Shown here: in pieces, positions 17,350 to 25,946 of the stretch
Layout: each line of letters starts with the position of its first letter
Numbering within the stretch: the stretch's first letter is position 1
Assembly: GCA_050287965.1 (NCBI GenBank)
Contig: JBNKCX010000046.1
Location: 1-47,853 of the forward strand
Reading direction: 5' to 3'
Source of the DNA: CBFDBF01 sp050287965
GTDB taxonomy: Bacteria; Pseudomonadota; Gammaproteobacteria; Chromatiales; Chromatiaceae
DNA: 47,853 bases
Program-made: the position numbers and the translations under genes
The notes under the pieces: generated by a model
What the model was told of the DNA's origin: nothing
Seen by the model: only the letters and a program-made list of their open reading frames with translations
Database searches by the model: none

Positions 17350-18081
17350 ATGGAAAAAGTCATTAGCGACAGTGAACGCCTGGAAAAGGCGCGTGCTCTG
17401 GTAGCCCATCTTGAGGCCGGAAATAGGCAGCAGGCCGATGAAATCCTGTCTGAACTGAAAGGCGGATGCGACGACGAGCTGTTTCAGGAGGTCGGTCGGC
17501 TGACCCGGGAACTGCATGAGGCGATCAACGGATTTCTCCTGGATGAAAGGGTCGCGGAGATGGCGGAAAAGGATATACCGGATGCAAGCGAAAGGCTGAA
17601 ACATGTCATCACAGTGACCGAAAGATCGGCGAACACCACGCTGAATTCGGTAGAGAAGAGTATTCCGCTGATTGATGAATTGGGAGATCGCGCGGCGGCC
17701 CTTGCGGATGAGTGGGGGCGTTTTCGTGGGCGCAAGTTGTCGGTGGACGATTTTCGAATTTTGAGTAGTGATCTGGCCGCTTTTCTGGAACTGGTGACCA
17801 ACCATTCAAGCCAGCTCCACCGCAAATTGACGGATGTGCTGGTGGCGCAGGACTTCCAGGATATCACCGGCCAGATCATCAAACAGGTTATAGGTCTGGT
17901 ACACGATGTTGAAGAGAAACTGGTGCAACTGATCCGTATATCGGGGTCGAGAATCCCCGATTACAAGCACGGCGCCGGCGCAAATAAGCTGGAGGGGCCG
18001 GTGGTTCCGGGCGTTGATCAGGGTGACGTGGTTCAGGGACAGGACGACGTGGACGAATTGTTGTCGAGCCTGGGGTTTTAG
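17350..18081 (+). CDS. cheZ: CheY-P phosphatase CheZ
   Basis: CheZ, 243 residues, removes the phosphate from CheY. The long helical hairpin is visible, with the catalytic stretch LVAQDFQDITGQIIKQVIGL in the second helix; the Q following D in AQDFQDITGQ is the family catalytic residue region. The C-terminus DDVDELLSSLGF is the conserved peptide that binds CheY. It sits between cheY and cheA, as in Pseudomonas and Vibrio. Confidence 0.96.
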   Translation: MEKVISDSERLEKARALVAHLEAGNRQQADEILSELKGGCDDELFQEVGRLTRELHEAINGFLLDERVAEMAEKDIPDASERLKHVITVTERSANTTLNSVEKSIPLIDELGDRAAALADEWGRFRGRKLSVDDFRILSSDLAAFLELVTNHSSQLHRKLTDVLVAQDFQDITGQIIKQVIGLVHDVEEKLVQLIRISGSRIPDYKHGAGANKLEGPVVPGVDQGDVVQGQDDVDELLSSLGF

Positions 18082-18094
18082 AGGTTAGCGGAAT

Positions 18095-20221
18095 ATGGCC
18101 ATCGATACAGATGACGAAATCCTGCAGGACTTCCTGGTAGAGGCGGGCGAAATCCTGGAGCAGCTCAATGAACAGCTGGTCGATCTGGAGCAGCAGCCGG
18201 ACGACTACGATCTGTTGAACGCGGTTTTTCGAGGCTTTCACACCATCAAAGGCGGAGCCGGCTTCCTCGGCATCGAAAATCTGGTGGAGATCTGTCATCG
18301 GTCGGAAGACGTTTTCAATGTATTGCGCCAGGGGCAACGCAGCGTTGATGCCGTTCTCATGGATGCCGTGTTGCAGGTGTTGGATGTGGTGAACGAGATG
18401 TTCACCATGGTGCAGGGAGGGGAAGAGCCCGGCCCGGCCGATCCCGTGCTTCTGGGTACCCTGCGGCAACTGGCGGAACCTGCGGATGAATCGACGCCAG
18501 CGGAGCCCGAGCCGCAGGCCGCTGAAGCAGCCCCGGTGGAGGAGCCGGCGGGAGCCGAAGCGGCGGAGGATACCGATGAGGCCCTGGCGGCCGAGGGTGA
18601 AGAGATCACCGAGGACGAATTTGAGGCTCTGTTGGACGAACTGCATGGCAAGGGTAAGCATGGCGGCGTTCCACAACAGCAGACGGCCCAGGCCCCCGCT
18701 AAGTCCGGGGGAGACGAAATCACCGAAGAGGAGTTCGAATCGCTGCTGGATGAGTTGCACGGCAAGGGCAAGCATGGCGGTGTACCCAAGCAGGCGGAGG
18801 CGAAGCCGGCCGCCGGAGGTAAAAAGAGCGGTGATGAGATCAGCGAAAGCGAATTCGAAGATCTGCTGGATGAACTGCACGGCAAGGGCAAGCATGGCGG
18901 GGTGCCGAAGACGGCAACGAAGCCCGCGGAACAGAAGAGCGTAAAAGCGGCGGCCCCCGCGAAGGCGACATCACCCAAGAAGGCGGAACCCGACAAGGAT
19001 AAGGAAGAAGCGAGCAATACCAAGGCGGCGGCGAAGAAACCCGCCTCATCCGCGGAAACAACTGTGCGCGTAGATACAGCTCGTCTCGACGATATCATGA
19101 ATATGGTCGGAGAACTGGTGTTGGTCCGGAATCGGTTGGCTACCCTCAGGGCCTCCATGAATGACGAGAAGGTCACCCAAGCAGTGGCCAATCTCGACGT
19201 GGTTACGTCGGATCTGCAGAATTCCGTGATGAAGACCCGTATGTTGCCGGTGAAAAAGGTTTTCGGTCGTTTTCCCAGAGTAGTCAGGGATCTTGCCCGC
19301 AGCCTGAAGAAAGAGATCGAGCTGGAGATGCATGGAGAAGAGACCGATCTCGACAAGAACCTGGTGGAGGCGCTTGCCGATCCGATGGTGCATCTGGTAC
19401 GCAATGCCGTGGATCACGGAATTGAAACACCGGAAGAGCGGGAGAAGTCCGGTAAGCCACGCAAGGGCATAGTAGTGCTGTCAGCGGCCCAGGAAGGTGA
19501 TCATATTCTTTTGACCATCGAAGACGACGGTAAGGGTATGGATGCCGATATCCTGCGCCAGAAGGCGGTGGAGAAGGGGATGATGGATGAAGAGGCGGCG
19601 GCACGCCTGGACGCAAAAGAGTGCTACAACCTGATCTTTCAGCCCGGTTTTTCCACCAAGACCGAGATTTCCGATGTATCCGGGCGCGGCGTGGGCATGG
19701 ACGTGGTCAAAACCCGTATCGCCCAGATGAACGGTTCCGTGGAGATTGACTCCGAGCTGGGCAAAGGGAGCCGCATCACCATCAAACTGCCTCTGACACT
19801 GGCGATTCTGCCGACCCTTATGGTGATGCTCGGCGACCAACCCTTTGCGTTGCCGCTGGCCAGTGTCGTCGAGATCTTTAATCTGGATTTGGATCGTACC
19901 AACGTGGTGGACGGTCAACTCACTATTATCGTACGGGAACGGGCGCTACCTCTGTTTTATCTCCACAAGTGGTTGATTCGGGACGGCAGAGAAATGGAGA
20001 GCGACAGTATCGGTCATGTGGTCGTGGTTAACGTGGGAGGGGTTCAGGTTGGCCTGGTGGTGGATTATCTAATCGGACAGGAGGAGGTAGTCATAAAACC
20101 CTTGGGCGCCCTGTTACAGGGGGTGGACGGTATGGCCGGTGCCACAATCACCGGTGACGGCAAAATCGCACTGATTCTGGATGTCCCCGGTCTGCTGCGG
20201 AAGTATGCGCGAAGGTTTTGA
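18095..20221 (+). CDS. cheA: Chemotaxis histidine kinase CheA with three linker repeats
   Basis: CheA, 708 residues. The P1 domain has the phosphorylated H49 in FRGFHTIKGGAGFLG. The kinase part follows from about 322: dimerisation P3 (DTARLDDIMNMVGELVLVRN), ATP-binding P4 (HLVRNAVDHGIE, DDGKGMD, GRGVGMDVVKT) and the CheW-like P5. Between P1 and P3 lie three almost identical 25-residue units at 169-193, 207-231 and 247-271 (core EFE-LLDELHGKGKHGGVP), joined by Ala/Lys/Pro-rich linkers. In Vibrio a segment in this part of CheA (called LID) is bound by ParP; I infer that these are tandem LID units. No clear P2 domain is seen. Confidence 0.96.
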   Translation: MAIDTDDEILQDFLVEAGEILEQLNEQLVDLEQQPDDYDLLNAVFRGFHTIKGGAGFLGIENLVEICHRSEDVFNVLRQGQRSVDAVLMDAVLQVLDVVNEMFTMVQGGEEPGPADPVLLGTLRQLAEPADESTPAEPEPQAAEAAPVEEPAGAEAAEDTDEALAAEGEEITEDEFEALLDELHGKGKHGGVPQQQTAQAPAKSGGDEITEEEFESLLDELHGKGKHGGVPKQAEAKPAAGGKKSGDEISESEFEDLLDELHGKGKHGGVPKTATKPAEQKSVKAAAPAKATSPKKAEPDKDKEEASNTKAAAKKPASSAETTVRVDTARLDDIMNMVGELVLVRNRLATLRASMNDEKVTQAVANLDVVTSDLQNSVMKTRMLPVKKVFGRFPRVVRDLARSLKKEIELEMHGEETDLDKNLVEALADPMVHLVRNAVDHGIETPEEREKSGKPRKGIVVLSAAQEGDHILLTIEDDGKGMDADILRQKAVEKGMMDEEAAARLDAKECYNLIFQPGFSTKTEISDVSGRGVGMDVVKTRIAQMNGSVEIDSELGKGSRITIKLPLTLAILPTLMVMLGDQPFALPLASVVEIFNLDLDRTNVVDGQLTIIVRERALPLFYLHKWLIRDGREMESDSIGHVVVVNVGGVQVGLVVDYLIGQEEVVIKPLGALLQGVDGMAGATITGDGKIALILDVPGLLRKYARRF
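18599..18907 (+). repeat. Three in-frame repeats within cheA
   Basis: Three copies of a 75-base coding unit encode the residues 169-193, 207-231 and 247-271 of CheA. Copies two and three are nearly identical in DNA across GGCAAGGGCAAGCATGGCGG, so codon choice is conserved as well as protein, which points to recent duplication or gene conversion. Confidence 0.9.
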
Positions 20222-20318
20222 CCGGGAGTGACGCCGGTTTCCGGCGATCAATACCCCCTCGGTATAGAGCAGTAAAGAGGATTTGAAGGAAACGGTGTAA
20301 CCGGATAAGCGCAGACCC

Positions 20319-21368
20319 ATGAGCTCCAAGATACGAGTGCTGGTTGTTGATGATTCGGCTTTCTTTCGTCGCCGGATATCAGACATGTTGTCCCATCACC
20401 AGGGCGTGGAGGTGATCGGTACGGCCGCAGACGGTTTGCAGGCGCTTAAGGAAACACACCGTCTGAAACCGGACGTCATAACCATGGATGTGGAGATGCC
20501 GGTCATGGACGGCATCACAGCGGTAAAACGGATCATGGCCGAAGTGCCTACCCCTATTCTCATGTTTTCCTCGTTTACCCAGGAAGGGGCCAAGGCGACA
20601 CTGGATGCGCTGTCCGCCGGTGCCGTTGATTTTCTTCCCAAGCGTTCCGACGGCAACGGCGCCTACGACGGTTCCATAGAGAATATGCTGCTTCGGCGCG
20701 TATTGGTTCTGGGTCAGAAACAGCGCAGCAGGTTGACCGGGGCGGTGGCGCCCAGAGTGGAGGCGGCGCCGACGCCCGCGGTACCGCCGGTGCGAAAAGG
20801 GCAGTACAACCTGCTGGCTATAGGCGCCTCTACCGGTGGACCGGTGGCTGTCCAGACCTTGCTTGCCCAATTGGCCGCGGATTTTTCCTTGCCGGTGCTG
20901 GTGGTCGTACATATGCCCGCCGCATTCACGCCGGCCTACGCCGAGCGCCTGGACGCACAGTGCCGGGTGCGGGTTAAAGAGGCGGCGGATCGGGACCGGC
21001 TGGTCCCGGGTCAGGTATATCTCGCCCCGGGAGGTAAACAGCTGCTGCTGGAAAAACGTGGAGCCGACACCTTTATACGGATCACGGAGAGCGCTCCCAC
21101 CCAGACCTATCGTCCCAGCGTCGATGTGACCCTGGGCTCCGCGTCGCGTATTTTCCCCGATTCGGTTCTCGCAATCGTGCTTACCGGAATGGGTTCCGAT
21201 GGGATGCAGGGGGCGCGGCTGCTGAAAGAGGGCGGTTCCACCGTTTGGTCCCAGGACAAGGAGAGTTGTGTGGTGTACGGCATGCCTCAGGCGGTGGAGA
21301 AGGCGGGGCTTTCCGATCGGGTTCTGCCGCTGAACCAGATGGGTCCGTTGCTGGGTGAGGTGATCTGA
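20319..21368 (+). CDS. cheB: Chemotaxis methylesterase CheB
   Basis: CheB, 349 residues, removes methyl groups from (and deamidates) chemoreceptors. The receiver domain (1-125) has phospho-acceptor D57 (TMDVEMPVMDG). The catalytic domain starts near 160 with the triad S171 (GASTGGP), H198 (VVHMP) and D294 (TGMGSDGMQG). The partner methyltransferase CheR is not in the window. A small hairpin, CGCCGG-TTT-CCGGCG at 20232-20246, lies in the 97-base gap after cheA. Confidence 0.96.
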   Translation: MSSKIRVLVVDDSAFFRRRISDMLSHHQGVEVIGTAADGLQALKETHRLKPDVITMDVEMPVMDGITAVKRIMAEVPTPILMFSSFTQEGAKATLDALSAGAVDFLPKRSDGNGAYDGSIENMLLRRVLVLGQKQRSRLTGAVAPRVEAAPTPAVPPVRKGQYNLLAIGASTGGPVAVQTLLAQLAADFSLPVLVVVHMPAAFTPAYAERLDAQCRVRVKEAADRDRLVPGQVYLAPGGKQLLLEKRGADTFIRITESAPTQTYRPSVDVTLGSASRIFPDSVLAIVLTGMGSDGMQGARLLKEGGSTVWSQDKESCVVYGMPQAVEKAGLSDRVLPLNQMGPLLGEVI

Positions 21369-21369
21369 T

Positions 21370-22110
21370 ATGGATACCCTCAGCGTCATCGGCATCATCC
21401 TCGCCTTCGGCGCAATCCTGGGAGGCAACGCCCTGGAAGGCGGCCACATCGATTCCCTGGTCAACGGGCCGGCTCTGGTCATTGTTTTCGGCGGAACCGT
21501 GGGAGCCATATTGCTGCAGACCCCCGTGAGTGTATTTCTGCATTCGATACGGGTTGCAGGCACGGTATTCCGGCCGCCAAACCTGGAAGTGGCTCCGGCC
21601 ATCCAGAAGATAGTGGGCTGGAGCACCATCGCGAGAAAAGAGGGTTTGCTGGGATTGGAAACCATCGCGGAGCAGGAGCCGGATCTGTTTATCCGTAAGG
21701 GTATGCAGCTTCTTGTGGACGGCAGCGAACCGGAGGTTATCCGCGCCATCATGGAAGTGGAACTGGAGACCCGCGAACAGCACGATCTGCAGGCGGCGAA
21801 GGTATTTGAGTCCATGGGGGGCTATTCGCCGACCATCGGGATTATCGGCGCGGTCATGGGATTGATCCACGTGATGCAGAATCTGGCGGATCCGAGCAAA
21901 CTCGGGAGCGGTATAGCCACGGCGTTTGTTGCAACGATCTATGGTGTCGGTCTGGCCAACCTTTTTCTGTTGCCGTTCGGTAACAAACTTAAGTCGTTGG
22001 CGCTGGGGCGCTCCCATTATCGGGAAATGATCATAGAAGGCCTGGTTTCCATCGCGGAAGGAGAAAACCCCCGTTATATAGAATCCAAGCTGCAGGGATA
22101 CCTGAAGTGA
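21370..22110 (+). CDS. motC: Flagellar stator protein MotC (MotA family)
   Basis: A 246-residue MotA-family stator subunit with four membrane helices (about 4-22, 30-50, 150-170, 180-200). The conserved GGYSPTIGIIGAVMGLIHVM and GIATAFVATIYGVGLANLFLLP stretches mark the third and fourth helices. With the next gene it forms the second stator known as MotCD in Pseudomonas. It starts one base after the cheB stop codon. Confidence 0.95.
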   Translation: MDTLSVIGIILAFGAILGGNALEGGHIDSLVNGPALVIVFGGTVGAILLQTPVSVFLHSIRVAGTVFRPPNLEVAPAIQKIVGWSTIARKEGLLGLETIAEQEPDLFIRKGMQLLVDGSEPEVIRAIMEVELETREQHDLQAAKVFESMGGYSPTIGIIGAVMGLIHVMQNLADPSKLGSGIATAFVATIYGVGLANLFLLPFGNKLKSLALGRSHYREMIIEGLVSIAEGENPRYIESKLQGYLK

Positions 22111-22181
22111 GACGGAAGTAATCCGAGAGTTCGAAGGCGTCCTCCAGCTTAATATGAAGAGTATTCCGGAACCCGAAAGAG

Positions 22182-23060
22182 ATGGCTCGCAAGAGAAGAC
22201 AAGAAGAGCACGAGAACCACGAACGGTGGTTGGTCTCCTACGCGGACTTTATAACGCTGTTGTTCGCGTTCTTCGTTGTAATGTACTCCATTTCATCGGT
22301 CAATGACGGCAAATACCGCGTTCTTTCCGACACCCTGACAGATGCCTTTCTGACTTCGGCGCAGAGTCTCGATCCCATCCAGATAGGGGAAAGGGTCCGG
22401 ACCCTCGAGCCGGAGGCGGGGGAATTTGCCACGCCGGAACGGGAGAAGCTGGAAGCGCCCAAGTCAGAAGACAAGATTGAGCCCGCTGAAGAGGGAAAAC
22501 AGGCGATTCAGAAGGATGCGTCCGAGGAGCAGCAACAGGGAGCCGATGAAGAGCAGAAGGTTCCCGATGCCAAAGAGACCATAGCCAGTCTGCGTTCCAC
22601 CCTCAACCCGTTTATCGATCAGAAACTGGTCAACATCACCCAGAGTGACAGAGGAATAGAGGTGGAGATGAAGAGCAAAATGCTCTTCGAAAGCGGTAGT
22701 GCCCGACTTTCCAGGGAGGCTGTACAGGTCCTGCGCAACGTGGCGGAGATTCTGAAGCCGCTACCGAACCAGATACGCGTGGAAGGGCATACGGACAATG
22801 TGCCGATACAGACGGTCGCTTTTCCTTCCAACTGGGAACTCTCCGCCGCGCGGGCGGCCAGTGTGGTGCATCTGTTCACCCGGCAGGGTGTGGATTCCAC
22901 CCGTCTGGCCGCGATCGGTTATGGCGAATTCCGCCCGGTAGGGGACAACGGGACCGAAGAGGGCCGTCAGGAGAACCGCAGGGTGGCGCTGATCGTGGAG
23001 ACGGTTCAGCCGGAGAGGGCGGTACGGGGGTTCCGCACTCCCGGGGGAGCGGATCGGTGA
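22182..23060 (+). CDS. motD: Flagellar stator protein MotD (MotB family)
   Basis: A 292-residue MotB-type stator subunit. The N-terminal helix RWLVSYADFITLLFAFFVVM contains the proton-binding aspartate in SYADF. A Glu/Gln/Lys-rich linker spans about 85-140, and the OmpA-like peptidoglycan-binding domain has VEGHTDNVPI and the NRRVALIVE end. It overlaps the parC start by four bases (GTGA). Confidence 0.95.
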   Translation: MARKRRQEEHENHERWLVSYADFITLLFAFFVVMYSISSVNDGKYRVLSDTLTDAFLTSAQSLDPIQIGERVRTLEPEAGEFATPEREKLEAPKSEDKIEPAEEGKQAIQKDASEEQQQGADEEQKVPDAKETIASLRSTLNPFIDQKLVNITQSDRGIEVEMKSKMLFESGSARLSREAVQVLRNVAEILKPLPNQIRVEGHTDNVPIQTVAFPSNWELSAARAASVVHLFTRQGVDSTRLAAIGYGEFRPVGDNGTEEGRQENRRVALIVETVQPERAVRGFRTPGGADR

Positions 23061-23860
23061 AGATCTGGACCATCGCCAATCAGAAAGGCGGTGTCGGCAA
23101 GACCACTACGGCGGTGGCCCTGGGCGGCCTGCTGGCGGAGTGGGGGATGAAAACCCTTTTGGTGGATATCGATCCCCAGGGCTCTTTGACCGGTTACTTC
23201 CGTTATGATCCGGAGCAGCTGGAACTGAGCGCCTACTCGATATTTCAGGCGAAGGTGGAACGGCGGCAAATCGATCCGGAATCCCTGTTGTGTGAAACCG
23301 GGACCGAGGGTTTGTCGCTATTGCCCGCGTCGGTGGCCCTGGCCACCCTGGATCGCCAGGCGAGCCGCCTCGAGGGTATGGGGCTGGTTCTGAAACAGGC
23401 CCTGGATCCGCTTTCAGACCAATTCGATTACGTTCTGATCGATTGTCCGCCCATGCTGGGCGTACTCATGGTGAATGCCCTGGCGGCATGTGACCATCTC
23501 ATAATCCCGGTGCAGACCGAATTTCTCGCCCTCAAGGGGCTGGAGCGGATGCTGCATACGCTGCGGATGATTCTGAAGGCGCGGGCGGCTCCGCTCTCTT
23601 ACACCATCGTCCCCACCTTTTACGACCGCCGCACCCGGGCATCCATAGACAGTCTGCAGGTGCTTCAGCAGACCTATTCGGCCACGGAGCTCTGGGATGA
23701 TGTCATTCCGGTGGATACGAAGTTTCGGGAATCCAGCCGGGCAGGGGTCCCTCCACCGGTATTTTGCCACGAATCCCGTGGTGTGGAGGCCTATGCACGG
23801 CTGTTGAACGCGCTTCAGAACGGTGAGACGGAAGAGGCCAGCCGAGGGGTGGCGGGATGA
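23057..23860 (+). CDS. parC: ParA-like ATPase of the chemotaxis operon (ParC)
   Basis: A 267-residue ParA/Soj-type ATPase with Walker A motif KGGVGKTT at 10-17, DIDPQGSLTGYF and the DCPPMLG Walker B region. In Vibrio the homologue ParC places the chemotaxis array at the cell pole and passes it to daughter cells; Pseudomonas has one at the same place in its operon. It starts with GTG in a four-base overlap with motD and overlaps the next gene by four bases. The symbol here means the polar chemotaxis protein, not topoisomerase IV. Confidence 0.9.
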   Translation: MKIWTIANQKGGVGKTTTAVALGGLLAEWGMKTLLVDIDPQGSLTGYFRYDPEQLELSAYSIFQAKVERRQIDPESLLCETGTEGLSLLPASVALATLDRQASRLEGMGLVLKQALDPLSDQFDYVLIDCPPMLGVLMVNALAACDHLIIPVQTEFLALKGLERMLHTLRMILKARAAPLSYTIVPTFYDRRTRASIDSLQVLQQTYSATELWDDVIPVDTKFRESSRAGVPPPVFCHESRGVEAYARLLNALQNGETEEASRGVAG

Positions 23861-24537
23861 CCACCAAGAAAGAGGATCTGTCGATTCACCTGGCGGAGCC
23901 GGATCAGGCGGTTTATGACTATCTTGATGCGCTCCTCCGGGAAGTGGGAGAGAAGCGCGAAGATTTGCCGGAAATACCCCTGGCGACGGAGGTGGTGGAG
24001 ATCAAGCCCGCGCCACCGTTCCAGGAAGAGCGAGAGATCGTTTCCGCACCCGGCGAGGTGGCGGAAGCGGTCGCGGAAGGTGCCGTCGTCGTTCCGGAGT
24101 GGGCGGAAGAGCCTTTTCAGTGTCTGCTGTTCACGCTGCGGGGAATGACCCTGGCCGTACCCCTGTTATCTCTCGACAGCATCATGAAATGGGAAGAGGA
24201 GGTAACACCCATACCGGGTCAGCCGGACTGGCATATGGGTGTCGTTCTCCACCGCGATCAGCAGGTAGTGGTGGTGGATACCGCACAGCTTCTTATTCCG
24301 GAACGGCTCGGCAGGGCCGACGAAAAGCGGGGGAAAGGCAGCCATATCCTGGTAATCGGAGGGGGAACCAGGGGACTGGCCTGCGACAGCCTGGCAAAAC
24401 CGATCACCCTGAGGAAAGGAGATGTCCGTTGGTCCGCGGCGGGGGGCAGCAGACCCTGGGTGGCGGGAACCGTGGTGGAAAAATTGTGCATATTGCTGAA
24501 TGTGGACTACCTTTTGCAGATGATTGGGCACGAATGA
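23857..24537 (+). CDS. parP: CheW-domain array protein ParP
   Basis: A 226-residue protein: an acidic, disordered N-terminal part (about 1-85) and a C-terminal CheW-like domain (FTLRGMTLAVPLLSLDSIMK ... MGVVLHRDQQVVVVDTAQLL). This two-part build and its place directly after the ParA-like gene match Vibrio ParP, which joins the array through its CheW-like part and binds both ParC and CheA. Its last codons overlap a candidate sigma-54 promoter for cheW. Confidence 0.88.
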   Translation: MTTKKEDLSIHLAEPDQAVYDYLDALLREVGEKREDLPEIPLATEVVEIKPAPPFQEEREIVSAPGEVAEAVAEGAVVVPEWAEEPFQCLLFTLRGMTLAVPLLSLDSIMKWEEEVTPIPGQPDWHMGVVLHRDQQVVVVDTAQLLIPERLGRADEKRGKGSHILVIGGGTRGLACDSLAKPITLRKGDVRWSAAGGSRPWVAGTVVEKLCILLNVDYLLQMIGHE

Positions 24538-24540
24538 TGC
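24527..24540 (+). promoter_or_regulatory. Possible sigma-54 promoter before cheW
   Basis: GGCACGAATGATGC has GG and GC separated by exactly ten bases, and the GGCACG half is a full match to the -24 element; the -12 half is ATGCA instead of TTGCA. It spans the parP stop codon and lies 72 bases before cheW, in the only sizeable gap of this part of the operon. Confidence 0.4.
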
Positions 24541-24612
24541 ATATCAATAGATGTTTCTCGTGCCATATGACGGAAAATTGGCGGATATGGCACTGATTAC
24601 AGAGGATGAGAT

Positions 24613-25095
24613 ATGACCACAGGTGTTGATGAAGGATCGACAAACGATCCCTTGAACCAACTGGTGACATTCCGGCTGGAGGATGAATCCTACGGCATCA
24701 ACGTGATGCAGGTGCAGGAGGTGCTGCGCGTCACCGAGATCGCCCCGGTGCCGGGTGCGCCGCCTTATGTGCTGGGCATAATCAATCTTCGGGGAAATGT
24801 GGTAACGGTAATCGATACCCGCACTCGGTTTGGTCTGCCTCCGGGCGAAGTGGATGATGCCAGCCGTATCGTTATTATCGAGAGCGAACAACAGGTGGTC
24901 GGCATCCTGGTGGATAGCGTGGCGGAGGTGGTGGAACTGCGAAACTCTCAGATCGATTCAGCACCCAATGTGGGAAACGAGGAGAGTTCTCGTTATATCC
25001 AGGGCGTGGCCACGCGCAACGACGACCTGTTGATCGTGGTCGATCTCAACAAACTGTTGTCCGACAGCGAGTGGGCCGAGGTCGCAAGGCTTTGA
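24613..25095 (+). CDS. cheW: Chemotaxis coupling protein CheW
   Basis: CheW, 160 residues, links chemoreceptors to CheA. The whole protein is one CheW domain: TFRLEDESYGINVMQVQEVL, then PGAPPYVLGIINLRGNVVTV and VDSVAEVVELRNSQID. It is preceded by a 75-base gap after parP, larger than elsewhere in the operon, so it may also have its own promoter. Confidence 0.96.
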   Translation: MTTGVDEGSTNDPLNQLVTFRLEDESYGINVMQVQEVLRVTEIAPVPGAPPYVLGIINLRGNVVTVIDTRTRFGLPPGEVDDASRIVIIESEQQVVGILVDSVAEVVELRNSQIDSAPNVGNEESSRYIQGVATRNDDLLIVVDLNKLLSDSEWAEVARL

Positions 25096-25119
25096 ATATG
25101 GAACGCGGGGATCCGAGCA

Positions 25120-25299
25120 ATGCCCGATATTCAAGAGCCTTATCCGATCAAACCCGTCTGGCCCACCAGACCCAAGGGTAATTCGGGGAAACGGAAACCG
25201 GAACAGCGGCCGGGCAAGGAGAACGAAAAGGGGCGTAAAGACTTTGACAGGGACGAGGGGACGCCCGACGAGCGACCTCATATAGATGATTATGCTTGA
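25120..25299 (+). CDS. Small proline-rich protein in the chemotaxis operon
   Basis: A 59-residue frame between cheW and the DUF2802 gene. It starts with MPDIQEPYPIKPVWPTRPKG and continues with a long Lys/Arg/Glu/Asp-rich, probably disordered stretch ending DDYA. GGGGA lies eight bases before the ATG, and the stop is eleven bases before the next start, so spacing fits a gene of the operon. I do not recognise a family. The Pro-Xaa-Xaa-Pro start could be a binding peptide for a partner of the array. Confidence 0.65.
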   Translation: MPDIQEPYPIKPVWPTRPKGNSGKRKPEQRPGKENEKGRKDFDRDEGTPDERPHIDDYA

Positions 25300-25310
25300 G
25301 AGGTAACACT

Positions 25311-25700
25311 ATGAATCTAATATGGATATCAGTGGCAACCTATACCTCCATAGCCCTTATGGCGGTCTTGGTTCTCGCCAGAGCGGTGCGCAGGCAGCAG
25401 GCCCGGATCGATAGCATGGAAGAGCGGATAGACAACCTCGTATCCAGTCTAAACGCCCTCTGTTCCAGCGCCGTGGGTGTGGATAAAAGAGTGGTTCGGC
25501 TGGAACGAAGAGGAAGGGACCTGGAATACCGCCAGGAGAGCATGGAGGTGCAGAGCCAGAGCGATGCCAAGCCCTACGGTGAGGCGATTCAACTGGTACA
25601 TCGCGGAGCGCGTCCGGCGCAACTGGTTGAGGAGTTTGGACTTAGTCTGAGCGAGGCGGAACTCCTGGTCACGCTACACGGAGCCCGGAAAGCGGGTTGA
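25311..25700 (+). CDS. DUF2802 protein of the chemotaxis locus
   Basis: A 129-residue protein: one N-terminal membrane helix (about 3-24), a coiled coil (about 27-85, with heptads such as RIDSMEERIDNLVSSLNAL) and a small C-terminal helical domain (PYGEAIQLVHRGARPAQLVE, FGLSLSEAELLVTLH) that looks like a DNA-binding-type fold. Its place after cheW matches the DUF2802 gene of Pseudomonas and Vibrio. I use the ATG at 25311, preceded by GAGAGG, not the TTG fifteen bases earlier. Function is unknown. Confidence 0.88.
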   Translation: MNLIWISVATYTSIALMAVLVLARAVRRQQARIDSMEERIDNLVSSLNALCSSAVGVDKRVVRLERRGRDLEYRQESMEVQSQSDAKPYGEAIQLVHRGARPAQLVEEFGLSLSEAELLVTLHGARKAG

Positions 25701-25765
25701 TCCCCAATCTTGTTGATTGGAATGAGTGGTTATTCCTGAAATCGTGATGATTTCGGGAAAAAGTT

Positions 25766-25800
25766 TACACTTTTTCACCCCTTTTGGTTAATATATACTA
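25766..25800 (+). promoter_or_regulatory. Probable promoter of the OmpA-type gene
   Basis: TTTACA (-35) followed after about 18 bases by TTAATATATACT, which offers overlapping -10 boxes. The leader to the start at 25947 would be about 140 bases long. Two short hairpins lie upstream: CCAATC/GATTGG near 25708-25724 and GAAATC/GATTTC near 25738-25755, which may end the chemotaxis transcript. Confidence 0.5.
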
Positions 25801-25946
25801 AGCTTTGGCCTGATAAGGACGTAAGGGGCTTTTTGAATAGTCCGGCAGCACCAACAACAAATTGGCTGCCGAAGGATTCGCGGTAAACCGGATGCCTATG
25901 CCGGGTTACACTGTTTTTTAATCTACTTTGGTGTTTGGGGGATGAC

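Noticed and set aside
18599..18907. CheA repeats as a CRISPR or VNTR array
   Set aside because: They are in frame, protein-coding and only three, without spacers of fixed length.
18295..19404. A 369-codon frame opposite cheA
   Set aside because: Shadow of cheA; its Ser-rich repeats are just the complement of the CheA repeats.
20379..21815. A 478-codon frame opposite cheB and motC
   Set aside because: Shadow of CheB and MotC with all catalytic motifs on the plus strand.
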